This document shows positions 42,875-52,259 of a DNA stretch of 64,000 bases, piece by piece. The notes beneath the pieces are model-generated. The model did not search any database. It was not told where the DNA came from and worked only from the letters and a program-made list of their open reading frames with translations. Position 1 is the first letter of the stretch. Each line of letters begins with the position of its first letter. The DNA comes from Lysobacteraceae bacterium P (lineage in GTDB: Bacteria; Pseudomonadota; Gammaproteobacteria; Xanthomonadales; Xanthomonadaceae), in assembly GCA_005503055.1 (NCBI GenBank), contig SCOX01000010.1, forward strand, positions 1 to 64,000, written 5' to 3'. A program made the position numbers and the translations under genes.

Positions 42875-44278
42875 TCAGGCGTCGAACACCTTGCCCGGAT
42901 TCAGCAGGCCCTTCGGATCCAGTACGCGCTTGATCCCGCGCATCAGCTCCACTTCCTCCGCGCTGCGCGTGCCCAGTAGATAGGGCTTCTTGACCAGGCC
43001 GATGCCGTGTTCGGCCGAGATGCTGCCGCCGTGCCGGGCCAGCGCCTGCGCCAGCAACTTGGTGACGTGCTCGCACTGGACGATGAAATCCGCGTCGGTG
43101 TCGGCTTCGGGTTTGAGCACGTTGATGTGCAGGTTGCCGTCGCCGATGTGGCCGAACCACACCACGTCGAACTGCGGGTACTCGCGCGCAAGCAGGGCCT
43201 GCGTCTCGGCCAGGAAGGCCGGCATCGCCGAGATCCGCACCGAGACGTCGTTCTTGTAGGGCCTGTATTTCGCCAGGCTCTCGGTGATTCCCTCGCGCAG
43301 CCGCCACAGCTGCGCGGCCTGCGCGTCGCTCTGGCTGATCACGCCGTCGCTCACCAGGCCGTTTTCCAGGCAATGTTCGAACGCGGCCATCGCGGCCGCC
43401 TCGCGCGCCTCGTCGCCCACCGCGAACTCGGTGACGACGTAGAACGGATGCACCTCGTCGAACGGCTTCTGCGCGCCGTGCGCCAGCACGTGGTGCAGCG
43501 CGCGATCGGTGAAGAATTCGAACGCCTCCAGCGTAAGCCGCGCGCGAAACGCCGCGAACACCTGCATCAGCGTGTCGAACGACGGCAACGCCAGCAGCAT
43601 CACGTTGGTGGGCGGCGGCGGATCGGTCAGACGCAACGTCGCTTCGACGACGATGCCGAGCGTGCCTTCGGAGCCGATGATCAGCTGACGCAGGTCGTAG
43701 CCGCTGGAGTTCTTGATCAGCGCGCGGTTGAGTTCGAGCACGTCGCCCGCGCCGGTCACGACCTTGAGTCCGGCGACCCATTCGCGCGTATTGCCGTAGC
43801 GGATCACGCGGATGCCGCCGGCATTGGTGGCGACGTTGCCGCCGATGGAGCACGAGCCGCGCGCGGCGAAGTCGACCGGGTACACCAGGCCGTGTTCGCC
43901 GGCCGCGTTGTGGACGGCTTCCAGCGCGATGCCGGCCTGCACGGTCAGCGTGCGGTCCACGGCATCGAAGTCGAGCACGCGGTTCATGCGCTCCAGGCTA
44001 AGCACCAGTTCGCCGTTCGCCGCGACCGCGCCACCCGACAGCCCGGTGCGACCGCCCGAAGGCACCACAGACACGTTCTCCTCGACGGCCCACAGGACGA
44101 CGGCCCGGACCTCCTCGACCGAGGACGGCAGGGCGATCGCCAGCGGCGCCGGCGTCCAGCGCCGCGTCCAGTCGCGGCCGTAGTGTTCGGCATCGGACGC
44201 ATCGGTGCTCAGGCGCAAGCCAGGAATGCGTGCGCGCAGGCGTTCCAGACGGGGATCGGTGGAGCGCGGATCGGTCAT
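42875..44278 (-). CDS. FAD-linked D-2-hydroxyglutarate dehydrogenase, 467 aa
   Basis: Start ATG 44278 (MTDPRSTDPRLERLRA). VAO/PCMH FAD domain: VVPSGGRTGLSGGA (about 75-90), GSCSIGGNVATNAGG, and NSSGYDLRQLIIGSEG. C-terminal substrate domain with WFGHIGDGNLH (metal His) and SAEHGIGLVKK. The GlcD/DLD family includes D-lactate, glycolate and D-2-hydroxyglutarate dehydrogenases. Being divergent from serA by about 135 bp favours D-2-hydroxyglutarate, because SerA reduces 2-oxoglutarate to it and the dehydrogenase recycles it. D-lactate remains possible. Confidence 0.82.
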   Translation of the reverse strand: MTDPRSTDPRLERLRARIPGLRLSTDASDAEHYGRDWTRRWTPAPLAIALPSSVEEVRAVVLWAVEENVSVVPSGGRTGLSGGAVAANGELVLSLERMNRVLDFDAVDRTLTVQAGIALEAVHNAAGEHGLVYPVDFAARGSCSIGGNVATNAGGIRVIRYGNTREWVAGLKVVTGAGDVLELNRALIKNSSGYDLRQLIIGSEGTLGIVVEATLRLTDPPPPTNVMLLALPSFDTLMQVFAAFRARLTLEAFEFFTDRALHHVLAHGAQKPFDEVHPFYVVTEFAVGDEAREAAAMAAFEHCLENGLVSDGVISQSDAQAAQLWRLREGITESLAKYRPYKNDVSVRISAMPAFLAETQALLAREYPQFDVVWFGHIGDGNLHINVLKPEADTDADFIVQCEHVTKLLAQALARHGGSISAEHGIGLVKKPYLLGTRSAEEVELMRGIKRVLDPKGLLNPGKVFDA

Positions 44279-44412
44279 GGCAGGCGATTGGGAAACGGCC
44301 GCAACGGGAGGCCCAGCCTGCCACCGGGCCGGCTCCGGCGTCCAGTGATGCACCGCAGCAACCGGGCCCGATTTCTGACATAGTCGAGGGCCGCCCACTT
44401 GCCGACACCGTC

Positions 44413-45651
44413 GTGAGCCTTCCGACCTCGTTCCCGAAGTCCGACATCCGCGTCCTGCTGCTGGAAGGCGTCGCGCCGACCGCCGTGGAAAGCTTCCGCA
44501 ACGCCGGCTACTCGAACATCCAGGTCTACGACAAATCGCTGGCGCCGGACCTGCTGCGCCAGGAAGTCGCGCAGGCGCACATCGTCGGCATCCGCTCGCG
44601 CACACAGCTCGACGCCGACGTGCTCTCGCACGGGCGCCGGCTGATGGCGATCGGCGCGTTCTGCATCGGCACCAACCAGATCGATCTGGACACCGCCGAA
44701 CTGGCCGGCATTCCGGTCTTCAACGCGCCCTACTCCAACACGCGCAGCGTCGCCGAGCTGGTCCTGGCCGAGGCGATCATGCTGATGCGCGGCATTCCGC
44801 AGAAGAATGCGCAGTGCCACCGGGGCGGTTGGTCGAAGTCGGCCTCCGGCAGCCACGAAGTGCGCGGCAAGACGCTGGGCATCGTCGGCTACGGGCACAT
44901 CGGCACGCAGGTCGGCGTGATCGCCGAGGCGCTGGGCATGCAGGTGATCTTCCACGACATCGAGACCAAGCTGTCGCTGGGCAACGCGCGCATGGCGCTG
45001 GGGCTGGACGACCTGCTCGAACGCAGCGACATCGTCACCCTGCACGTGCCGGAAACCCCGGCCACGCAGGGCATGTTCGGCCAGGCCCAGATCGCGAAGA
45101 TGAAGCCCGGCGCGCACCTCATCAACGCCTCGCGCGGCACGGTGGTCGACATCGACGCACTGGCCGCTGCGTTGCATTCGGGCGCGGTGGGCGGCGCCGC
45201 CGTCGACGTGTTCCCCGTCGAGCCGCAGGGCAATGCCGATCCGTTCGTTTCGCCGCTGGTCGGCCTGGACAACGTGATCCTGACGCCGCACATCGGCGGC
45301 AGCACGCTGGAAGCACAGGAAAACATCGGGCTGGAAGTGGCGGCCAAGCTGATCCGCTACAGCGACAACGGTTCGACGCTGTCGGCGGTGAACTTCCCCG
45401 AAGTCACGCTGCCCGAACACACCGGCAGCCTGCGCCTGCTGCACATCCATCGCAACGTGCCGGGCGTGCTGTCGCAGGTCAACGACGTGTTCTCGCGTCT
45501 GGGCGTGAACATCGACGGCCAGTTCCTGCGCACGCATCCGAAAGTGGGCTACGTCGTCATCGACGTGACCGCCACGACCGAGCAAGCCGCGCAGGTGCGC
45601 GATGAGCTGGCGCGCATTCCGGGAACGCTGCGGACGCGCATTCTGTACTGA
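44413..45651 (+). CDS. serA: D-3-phosphoglycerate dehydrogenase, 412 aa
   Basis: First step of serine synthesis. The start is taken as GTG 44413 (MSLPTSFPKSDIRV); no ATG fits and the ribosome site is weak. Substrate and NAD domains: RSRTQLDADVL, GYGHIGTQVGVIAEALG, ASRGTVVDIDALA with the catalytic Arg, and LTPHIGGSTLEAQENIG with the catalytic His. C-terminal ACT domain from about 335 (LRLLHIHRNVPGVLSQVN) for serine feedback. 412 residues matches the E. coli form. Divergent from the D-2-hydroxyglutarate dehydrogenase gene. Confidence 0.93.
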   Translation: MSLPTSFPKSDIRVLLLEGVAPTAVESFRNAGYSNIQVYDKSLAPDLLRQEVAQAHIVGIRSRTQLDADVLSHGRRLMAIGAFCIGTNQIDLDTAELAGIPVFNAPYSNTRSVAELVLAEAIMLMRGIPQKNAQCHRGGWSKSASGSHEVRGKTLGIVGYGHIGTQVGVIAEALGMQVIFHDIETKLSLGNARMALGLDDLLERSDIVTLHVPETPATQGMFGQAQIAKMKPGAHLINASRGTVVDIDALAAALHSGAVGGAAVDVFPVEPQGNADPFVSPLVGLDNVILTPHIGGSTLEAQENIGLEVAAKLIRYSDNGSTLSAVNFPEVTLPEHTGSLRLLHIHRNVPGVLSQVNDVFSRLGVNIDGQFLRTHPKVGYVVIDVTATTEQAAQVRDELARIPGTLRTRILY

Positions 45652-45745
45652 GGGCGCTCCTCTTCCGCCCCTTCGCGGCACCTTCTCGCACGAGGGGAGA
45701 AGGAGAAGCGTCGGGCGGAGCGTTCCGTTAGGGCGAGTTGTTTCA

Positions 45746-45786
45746 CCTCTCCCTTCGTGGGAGAGGTCGACGCGTGCAGCGCGTCG
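45746..45786. repeat. Two hairpins in the serA downstream region
   Basis: CCTCTCCC-TTCGT-GGGAGAGG at 45746-45766 and CGACGCG-TGCAG-CGCGTCG at 45768-45786. The 259 bp between serA and the NUDIX gene contain nothing else recognisable. The sequence CCCCTTCGCGGCACCTTCTC recurs in similar form at 53028-53076. Confidence 0.55.
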
Positions 45787-45910
45787 GGAGAGGGGGGCGA
45801 GTCGCGCCCCGCGTTGTTCGATGGAACGATGCCGTCCATGGCAATCGGTTGGTGGCTCCGGGTCGCCCTGCCCGTCCATCCCAGCGACGGGCGTTCGGCA
45901 GATCACCCGG

Positions 45911-46522
45911 CTATGACGCGTGAGCGGCCCGGCTCACCCATTTGCGCGCCATGCGCAGCATCGATTCGTCGCTCGCCGGATCGGCGAGGATTGCCGATAC
46001 CGGACGCCACGCCAGGGCATGCGATTCCTCGCTGACCACATAGTCTTCGCCGGCTTCGGCGTGGACGACGTAGCGCACGTCGTAGTGCCAATGGCCGGGG
46101 ACGTCGCCGCGCTCGGGAATCCAGTGGCGATCCAGATCGAACATCTCCGGCTCGACGCGCAGCCCGGGCAGGCCCGACTCCTCCTCCGCCTCGCGCAAGG
46201 CGACGCGCGAAAGCTCGCGGTCCCCGTCGGCGTGCCCGCCCAACTGCAGCCAGCGTTCGAGCTTGCGGTGGTGGGTGAGCAGCACGCGCGTGCCGCTGCG
46301 GTCGACCAGCCAGCTCGATGCGGTGAAGTGGCCGATCAGATGGATGCGTTCGAACACCGTCTGCGCCGAGTCCAGGAACGCCGCGAATTCGTGCGCGACG
46401 CCGGCCTCGTCGGGCCACTGCTGCGCGTAGCGTGCAAGCGCGTCGCGCAGGGCGCCGGCCTGGGCGAAATTTTCCGATGACGAAGGCGTGGTGCTCAACG
46501 GTCCGACCTGATGAAGGGGCAT
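45911..46522 (-). CDS. NUDIX hydrolase, 203 aa
   Basis: Start ATG 46522 (MPLHQVGPLSTT); ribosome site unclear. Helical N-terminal part (about 20-60), then a NUDIX fold with the box GGHADGDREL ... ALREAEEESGL (about 94-116), preceded by LLTHHRKLERWLQ and followed by a long insert FDLDRHWIPERGDVPGHWHYDVRYVV. This subtype is common in high-GC bacteria and lacks a known substrate. It is convergent with serA and divergent from the outer-membrane barrel gene. Confidence 0.85.
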   Translation of the reverse strand: MPLHQVGPLSTTPSSSENFAQAGALRDALARYAQQWPDEAGVAHEFAAFLDSAQTVFERIHLIGHFTASSWLVDRSGTRVLLTHHRKLERWLQLGGHADGDRELSRVALREAEEESGLPGLRVEPEMFDLDRHWIPERGDVPGHWHYDVRYVVHAEAGEDYVVSEESHALAWRPVSAILADPASDESMLRMARKWVSRAAHAS

Positions 46523-46678
46523 GACAGTGTACGACGCGCGTGGATTCCGGCCGATCCGTGCAGCCCAACTTCGCTTCGCGACTGAGCAATGAGATGGAAG
46601 GAGATTTCGGATTCGTCTGATGACTTGTGCCCATCCATGAAGACAACGCTGAAAGCGTATTCACTGCATGGAGGCACC

Positions 46679-47683
46679 TTGATCTTGAATCGTCCACACC
46701 CTCGCACCACCTCGGCACGCGCAGCGGTACCTTTGCTGACCGTCCTCGCCCTCTACCTGTTCGCCGCGACCTGCGCGAACGCCGACAGCGGCCACTCGCG
46801 CGACCGCGAGGTCCGGTTCACCGGGCCGCTGGTCACCGGCGCGCCGCCCTTGCCGAAAGGCCTGCTCAACGTCGAGCCCTACCTGATCAACACCCGGGTG
46901 GTCGGCGTCTACGACCGTGACGGCAGGCGCCACGACGTCGATGGCGTGCCCGACAGCTGGACACTCGCCGTGCCCATGGCGTACGGCGTCGCGGATCGCC
47001 TGACCCTGGGCGCGACGTTCTCCGCCGGCCTGGCCTCGACGCTTTCCGGCAACCGTTCGTGGCAGATGGGTGACACGGGCGTGTCGATGTCCTACCTGCT
47101 CGCCAAACGGGACGCGCACAACGCCACGCTGACCGTCGCGCTGAAGCAGAACCTGCCCACCGGCCGGCATGACCGGCTCGACCGAGACAATCTCGCCGAG
47201 GCCACCGGCAGTGGCGCGGCCACGACGCGGGTCGCGCTGCTAGGCCAGGCCTACTTCCTGCCCCGGCGGAACCTTCGCGCACGCATCAACGTGTCCTGGC
47301 GCCTGCCGGGCTCGCACGCGTCGCTCGACGGCGAAAGTGCGTACGGGACGTCCGCCGGCTTCGACGGTCGCGTCGAACTCCAGGGCGCCTCGCAGGCATC
47401 GCTGGGCGTGGAGTACGGCCTGAATCCGCGCTGGGTGCTGGCGACAGATCTGGTGTACGAACGCGATCACGGTGCGCATCTGCACGGCACGATCCGGTCC
47501 GACGCCGGACCGCTCGCCTACGACCGTGCCCTGCCATCCTCCTGGCGTGCTTCGCTGGCGCCGGCGGTCGAATATCACTGGAACGAACGAATCGGTCTCA
47601 TCGCCGGCGCCTTCGTCTCGTTCGACGGGCGCAACAGCGCCGCGGTGTTCTCCCCGCAGGTCGCTCTGAACATGGTGTTCTGA
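46679..47683 (+). CDS. Outer-membrane beta-barrel protein (MetA-pathway-like), 334 aa
   Basis: The start chosen is TTG 46679 because GGAGG lies 4 nt before it; an in-frame ATG at 46637 lacks a site. Signal peptide of about 33 residues (LLTVLALYLFAATCANA). Mature protein is made of amphipathic strands with alternating Leu/Val/Tyr (LTVALKQNLPTGRHDR, SLGVEYGLNPRWVLATDLVYE) and ends in NMVF, a typical barrel C-terminus. It resembles the phenol MetA-degradation-pathway porin-like family, whose members are probable transporters of small aromatic or related compounds. No catabolic genes are next to it. Confidence 0.7.
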   Translation: MILNRPHPRTTSARAAVPLLTVLALYLFAATCANADSGHSRDREVRFTGPLVTGAPPLPKGLLNVEPYLINTRVVGVYDRDGRRHDVDGVPDSWTLAVPMAYGVADRLTLGATFSAGLASTLSGNRSWQMGDTGVSMSYLLAKRDAHNATLTVALKQNLPTGRHDRLDRDNLAEATGSGAATTRVALLGQAYFLPRRNLRARINVSWRLPGSHASLDGESAYGTSAGFDGRVELQGASQASLGVEYGLNPRWVLATDLVYERDHGAHLHGTIRSDAGPLAYDRALPSSWRASLAPAVEYHWNERIGLIAGAFVSFDGRNSAAVFSPQVALNMVF

Positions 47684-47862
47684 CGCAGGCTGCGGCCGTC
47701 GCGAAACCGTGGCGCGACGGGCCGCAAGACGTTGTCGTGCCACCTGCGCCGTCGCGCTTGCCGCTGCTTTCCCGCGTGGGTTAAGGTGGCCCGCCCCCCA
47801 CGGCCATACGCTCCACCGCCCGGCTGAACGGGCAGAAGTTCACACATCCCCAGGGGAATCCG

Positions 47863-49335
47863 ATGTTCAAAAACCTGTTCCTCACCAAGCCGGTCGAGCC
47901 CGCCGGTCACGTAGACGCGGGCGAGCCCGTGGAAGGCAGCCTGGAGGGTGAGGCCACCCTCAAGCGCTCGCTTACCGCCACCCAACTGGTGATGCTTGGC
48001 ATCGGTGCGGTCATCGGCGCGGGTATCTTCGTCCTGTCCGGCCATGCCGCGGCCGAGCATGCCGGACCCGCCATCGTCCTGAGCTTCATCATCGCCGGCT
48101 TCGCCTGCGCGCTGGCCGGCCTGTGCTACGCCGAGTTCGCTTCGATGCTGCCGGTTTCGGGCAGCGCGTACTCGTATTCCTACGCCACGCTGGGCGAGTT
48201 CGTCGCCTGGTTCATCGGCTGGAACCTGGTGCTGGAATACATGTTCGCCGCGTCCACCGTCGCGGTGGGCTGGTCGGGCTACCTCAACAGCTTCCTCGAA
48301 TACTTCGGCATGGCGCTGCCGGCGTCCCTCGCAGCGGCCCCGCTCAACGTCGTCGACGGTTCGATCGTCTACACCGGCGGCCTGATCAACCTGCCGGCGG
48401 TGTTCATCGTCGCCGCGCTCAGCGGCCTGTGCTACGTCGGCATCACCCAGTCGGCGATCGTCAACTCGGTCATCGTCGCCATCAAGGTCGTGGTGATCGT
48501 GATGTTCGTGGCCTTCGCGGCCAGCTACATCAATCCGGACAACTGGGTGCCCTTCATTCCGGAGAATGAAGGCCCTGGCAAGTACGGCATGTCGGGCGTC
48601 ATCCGCGGTGCGGCCGTGGTGTTCTTCGCCTACATCGGATTCGACGCGGTCTCCACCGCGGCCGGCGAAGCCAAGAACCCGCAGCGCGACATGCCCATTG
48701 GCATCCTCGGCTCGCTGGTCATCTGCACCGTCATCTACATCATCGTCGCGCTCGTGCTGACCGGCCTGCTGCCGTACCACCTGCTGAGCACGCCCAAGCC
48801 GGTCGCGACCGCGCTGGAGGCTTACCCGTCGCTGGGCTGGCTGAAGATGATCGTGGAGATCGGCGCCATCGCCGGCCTGAGCTCGGTGATCCTGGTGATG
48901 CTGATGGGTCAGCCGCGCATCTTCTACTCGATGGCGCAGGACGGCCTGATGCCGAAGATCTTCGCCAAGGTCCATCCGAAGTTCCAGACGCCGTACATGG
49001 GCACGATCATCGTGGGCGTGTTCGCGTGCCTGCTGGCCGGCTTCCTGCCGATCGGCCTGCTGGGTGAACTGGTGTCGATGGGCACGCTGCTGGCCTTCGC
49101 CACCGTTTCCATCGGTGTGCTGGTCCTGCGCAAGAGTCGTCCCGACCTGCCGCGTCCGTTCCGCGTGCCGGCCGCCACGATCATCTGTCCGCTCGGTGCG
49201 GCCGCCTGCCTTTACCTGTTCTGGCAGCCCTTCTCCGAGCATTGGCACCTGATGACCGGCTGGACCGCGATCGGCATGCTGATCTACTTCACCTACGGCT
49301 ATCGCAACAGCAAGGTCCGCAAGAACTTGCGCTGA
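47863..49335 (+). CDS. APC-superfamily amino-acid permease, 490 aa
   Basis: Start ATG 47863 (MFKNLFLTK) with AGGGGAA upstream. About 12 membrane helices. Signature GIGAVIGAGIFVLSG in helix 1, CYAEFASMLPVSGSAY in helix 3, GYLNSFLEYFG, VFFAYIGFDAVSTAAGE in helix 6, and ARVHPKFQTPYMGT-like loops. It fits the CAT-like cationic/neutral amino-acid transporters. The substrate is not determinable. A terminator at 49351 separates it from a close paralogue. Confidence 0.9.
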   Translation: MFKNLFLTKPVEPAGHVDAGEPVEGSLEGEATLKRSLTATQLVMLGIGAVIGAGIFVLSGHAAAEHAGPAIVLSFIIAGFACALAGLCYAEFASMLPVSGSAYSYSYATLGEFVAWFIGWNLVLEYMFAASTVAVGWSGYLNSFLEYFGMALPASLAAAPLNVVDGSIVYTGGLINLPAVFIVAALSGLCYVGITQSAIVNSVIVAIKVVVIVMFVAFAASYINPDNWVPFIPENEGPGKYGMSGVIRGAAVVFFAYIGFDAVSTAAGEAKNPQRDMPIGILGSLVICTVIYIIVALVLTGLLPYHLLSTPKPVATALEAYPSLGWLKMIVEIGAIAGLSSVILVMLMGQPRIFYSMAQDGLMPKIFAKVHPKFQTPYMGTIIVGVFACLLAGFLPIGLLGELVSMGTLLAFATVSIGVLVLRKSRPDLPRPFRVPAATIICPLGAAACLYLFWQPFSEHWHLMTGWTAIGMLIYFTYGYRNSKVRKNLR

Positions 49336-49350
49336 TCGCTGATTCATCAC

Positions 49351-49381
49351 AAGGCCGGCGGTTTCCCCGCCGGCCTTGTTC
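49351..49381 (+). terminator. Terminator of the first permease gene
   Basis: AAGGCCGGCGG-TTTCC-CCGCCGGCCTT followed by GTTCGTT, 16 bp past the stop. Confidence 0.8.
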
Positions 49382-49434
49382 GTTGCAGCCACGCCATTCA
49401 ATGCCGGCCGCGCGCCGGCACCGGGAACGACTCG

Positions 49435-50859
49435 ATGTTCGGACAACTCTGGGCGACCAAGCACCCGCACGCCAGCCACGCCGACGCAGAAGGCCTGAGC
49501 CTGCACCGCACGCTCGGCCCCTGGGGCCTGACCGCGCTGGGCATCGGCGCGGTCATCGGCGGCGGCATCTTCGTCATCACCGGCCAGGCCGCGGCGAACC
49601 ACGCCGGCCCGGCCATCATGCTGTCCTTCGTTTTGGCGGCCATCTGCTGCACCTTCTGCGCGCTGGCCTACGCCGAGTTCGCCTCGATGGTGCCGGTCTC
49701 CGGCAGCGCCTACACCTACACCTATGCGACGCTGGGCGAACTGGCGGCGTGGTTCATCGGCTGGATGCTGGTGCTCGAGTACGGCGTATCCGCCTCGGCG
49801 GTGGCGGTGAGCTGGACGGGCTATTTCCTGAGCCTGCTCCAGCACTTCGACATTACCTTGCCCAGGGCGCTGGTCAGCGCGCCGCTGGACGCGCAGCTGC
49901 GGCCCACCGGCGCCATCGCGAACCTGCCAGCCGCGGCCATCGTGCTGCTGCTGACCTGGCTGTGCTACGTCGGCATCCGCAAGTCGTCGGCGATGAACAT
50001 GGCGATGGTGGTGCTCAAGACCGGCCTGATCCTGCTGGTGATCTTCGTCGGCTGGAAGTACGTGAATCCGAGCTATTGGGAACCTTTCATTCCCGCCAAC
50101 GAGGGCCCCGGCAAGTACGGTTGGGAAGGCGTGCTGCGCGGCGCCTCGATGGTGTTCTTCGCCTACATCGGCTTCGAGGCGGTGTCGGTGGCCGCGCAGG
50201 AATCGCACAGGCCGCAGCGCGACCTGCCCATCGGCATGCTCGCCTCGCTCGCCATCTGCACGGTGCTGTACATCGCGATGGCCGCGGTGATGACGGGCCT
50301 GGTGCCGTTCTACCAGCTGGGTACCGACGAACCGGTAGTGACGGCCGTCGCCGCGCATCCGCAGCTGGGCTGGCTGCGCGTGATCGTCGAGGTCGGCGCG
50401 CTGATCGGCCTGTCGTCGGTGGTGCTGGTCATGATCATCGGCCAACCGCGAATCTTCATGATCATCGCGCGCGACGGCCTGCTCCCGCCGGTGTTCACCA
50501 GGATCCACCCCAAGTACCGCACGCCGCACATCAACACCGTGATCACCGGCATCGGCATCGCGCTGCTGGCGGCGTTGTTCCCACTGGACGTGCTGGGCGA
50601 GCTGACGTCGATGGGCACGCTCATCGCCTTCGCCGCGGTCTGCGGCGGCGTGCTGATCCTGCGCCGCACCCAGCCCGACCTGCCGCGTCCGTTCCGGATC
50701 CGGGCGGCGTGGCTGATCTGCGGCGCCGGCATCCTCAGCTGCATGGTCCTGCTGTCCACCATGACCGCGCACAACTGGTTCCTGATGGCGGTGTGGACCG
50801 CCGTCGGGTTCCTGATCTACTTCCTGTACGGATATCGGCACAGCAAGCAACGGCGCTAA
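49435..50859 (+). CDS. APC-superfamily amino-acid permease, second copy, 474 aa
   Basis: Start ATG 49435 (MFGQLWATKHPHASH). Close paralogue of the preceding permease over the whole membrane region (GIGAVIGGGIFVITGQAA, CALAYAEFASMVPVSGSAYTY, VFFAYIGFEAVSVAAQES), clearly a tandem duplication. The differing loops (helix 5 and 9 regions) suggest different substrate range. Its own terminator follows. Confidence 0.9.
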   Translation: MFGQLWATKHPHASHADAEGLSLHRTLGPWGLTALGIGAVIGGGIFVITGQAAANHAGPAIMLSFVLAAICCTFCALAYAEFASMVPVSGSAYTYTYATLGELAAWFIGWMLVLEYGVSASAVAVSWTGYFLSLLQHFDITLPRALVSAPLDAQLRPTGAIANLPAAAIVLLLTWLCYVGIRKSSAMNMAMVVLKTGLILLVIFVGWKYVNPSYWEPFIPANEGPGKYGWEGVLRGASMVFFAYIGFEAVSVAAQESHRPQRDLPIGMLASLAICTVLYIAMAAVMTGLVPFYQLGTDEPVVTAVAAHPQLGWLRVIVEVGALIGLSSVVLVMIIGQPRIFMIIARDGLLPPVFTRIHPKYRTPHINTVITGIGIALLAALFPLDVLGELTSMGTLIAFAAVCGGVLILRRTQPDLPRPFRIRAAWLICGAGILSCMVLLSTMTAHNWFLMAVWTAVGFLIYFLYGYRHSKQRR

Positions 50860-50877
50860 GCCACGCCGAATCACGCG

Positions 50878-50906
50878 AAAGGCGCCCTGCAGGGCGCCTT
50901 TTTCGT
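50878..50906 (+). terminator. Terminator of the second permease gene
   Basis: GGCGCCCTGCAGGGCGCC followed by TTTTTCGTT, 21 bp past the stop. Confidence 0.9.
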
Positions 50907-50967
50907 TACAGCCTCCCTCACGCCGCGCAAAGGACCGCCTCATGCCCGGTCCGCTACACTTGCACCC

Positions 50968-51606
50968 ATGAGCACCCCACTGCCCTACGACCCCCAGCGC
51001 CTGGCGCATTGCGCCGGGGAAATCATCGTGAACGTGCGCGAGTTGTCCGCCCTGGGCTGGACACCGGCGACCAGCAGCAATTTCTCGCGCCGGATCGACG
51101 AGGCGAACATCGCCATCACCGTCTCCGGCCGCGACAAGGGCAAGCTGACCGAGTCAGACATCATGGTCGTCAACCTGGACGGCCAACCGGTCGCGACGAG
51201 CCAGAAGTCCTCCGCCGAAACGCTGCTGCACACCCAGCTGTACAAGCGCTTCCCCGAGATCGGCTGCGTCCTGCACACGCATTCCATGGTCCAGACCGTC
51301 GCCTCCCGCCTGTTCGCCGGGTCCGGTCACGTTCACCTGGAAGGCTACGAACTCTTGAAAGCCTTCGCCGGCAACACCACCCACGAGATCAGCGTCGAGC
51401 TTCCGGTCCTGCCCAACAGTCAGGACATGCACACGCTGGCCGCGCAGGTCGATTGCCTGCTCGACCGCCAGCGGATGTGGGGCTACCTGATCGATGGCCA
51501 CGGCCTCTATGCCTGGGGCGGCGACATGCCCGAAGCGCGCCGCCACCTGGAAGCATTCGAATTCCTGCTCGGCTGCGAGCTTGAACTGAGGAGACTGCAG
51601 CGATGA
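50968..51606 (+). CDS. mtnB: Methylthioribulose-1-phosphate dehydratase, 212 aa
   Basis: Methionine salvage: dehydrates 5-methylthioribulose-1-phosphate. Start ATG 50968. Class II aldolase fold with the zinc site in LHTHSMV (H103, H105), [16 protein letters not shown], and a third His in [10 protein letters not shown]. Its stop overlaps the mtnD start by 4 bp. No SAM or other riboswitch is seen upstream. Confidence 0.92.
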   Translation: MSTPLPYDPQRLAHCAGEIIVNVRELSALGWTPATSSNFSRRIDEANIAITVSGRDKGKLTESDIMVVNLDGQPVATSQKSSAETLLHTQLYKRFPEIGCVLHTHSMVQTVASRLFAGSGHVHLEGYELLKAFAGNTTHEISVELPVLPNSQDMHTLAAQVDCLLDRQRMWGYLIDGHGLYAWGGDMPEARRHLEAFEFLLGCELELRRLQR

Positions 51607-52160
51607 GCCGCCTGCGAATTTTTTCCGAAAGCGATACCAGCAATCCGCGCCTGGCCACCTCCGACCGCGCCGAGATGGCGCGCGAGCTGGAGAAGGTCGG
51701 CGTGACGTTCGAGCAGTGGCAGGCCACTGCGCCGGTCGCGCCGGGCGATGCGCCCGAGAAGATCATGGATGCCTACCGCGCCGACATCGACCGCCTCGTC
51801 CGCGAGCGCGGTTTCAAGAGCGTCGACGTAGTCAGCATCGCGCCGGACAACCCGCAGCGCGAAGCCATGCGCAGCAAGTTCCTGGACGAGCACTTCCACA
51901 AGGAGGACGAAGTGCGCTTCTTCGTCGCCGGCTCGGGCCTGTTCACGCTGCACGTGGGCGAAGAGGTCTATGAGGTGAAGTGCGAACAGGGCGACCTGAT
52001 CGCCGTCCCCGACAGCACCAAGCACTGGTTCGACATGGGTCCGGAACCGAGCTTCATCGCCATCCGCTTCTTCACCGAGCCGGACGGCTGGGTCGGCCAC
52101 TTCACCGGCACCGACATCGCCCAGCGCTTCCCGCGTTACGAGAAGGGCCAGGCGGGCTGA
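51603..52160 (+). CDS. mtnD: Acireductone dioxygenase, 185 aa
   Basis: Oxidises the acireductone of methionine salvage to formate and the methionine precursor 4-methylthio-2-oxobutanoate (Fe form). Start ATG 51603. Cupin with metal ligands H97, H99, E103 (HFHKEDE) and H141 (KHWFDMG), the same set as in the Klebsiella enzyme. Overlaps mtnB. Confidence 0.94.
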   Translation: MSRLRIFSESDTSNPRLATSDRAEMARELEKVGVTFEQWQATAPVAPGDAPEKIMDAYRADIDRLVRERGFKSVDVVSIAPDNPQREAMRSKFLDEHFHKEDEVRFFVAGSGLFTLHVGEEVYEVKCEQGDLIAVPDSTKHWFDMGPEPSFIAIRFFTEPDGWVGHFTGTDIAQRFPRYEKGQAG

Positions 52161-52193
52161 AGCCCGCCCGATCCCGTCCACGTGAACCATCGT

Positions 52194-52214
52194 CATCCCG
52201 CGAAAGCGGGACTC
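52194..52214. repeat. Single CGTCATCCCGCGAAAGCGGG palindrome
   Basis: A diverged single copy of the CGTCATCCC family between mtnD and mtnC. Confidence 0.6.
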
Positions 52215-52259
52215 CAGTGCATCGCGCGCCCAACGGCGCCGCCGTCGAACACACCGTCC

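Noticed and set aside
50907-50967. SAM riboswitch before mtnB
   Set aside because: Only about 60 bp are available after the terminator and no conserved core was seen.
47575-51009. Giant minus-strand frame opposite the two permeases
   Set aside because: Asp/His/Arg-rich low-complexity translation characteristic of antisense to membrane-protein codons.
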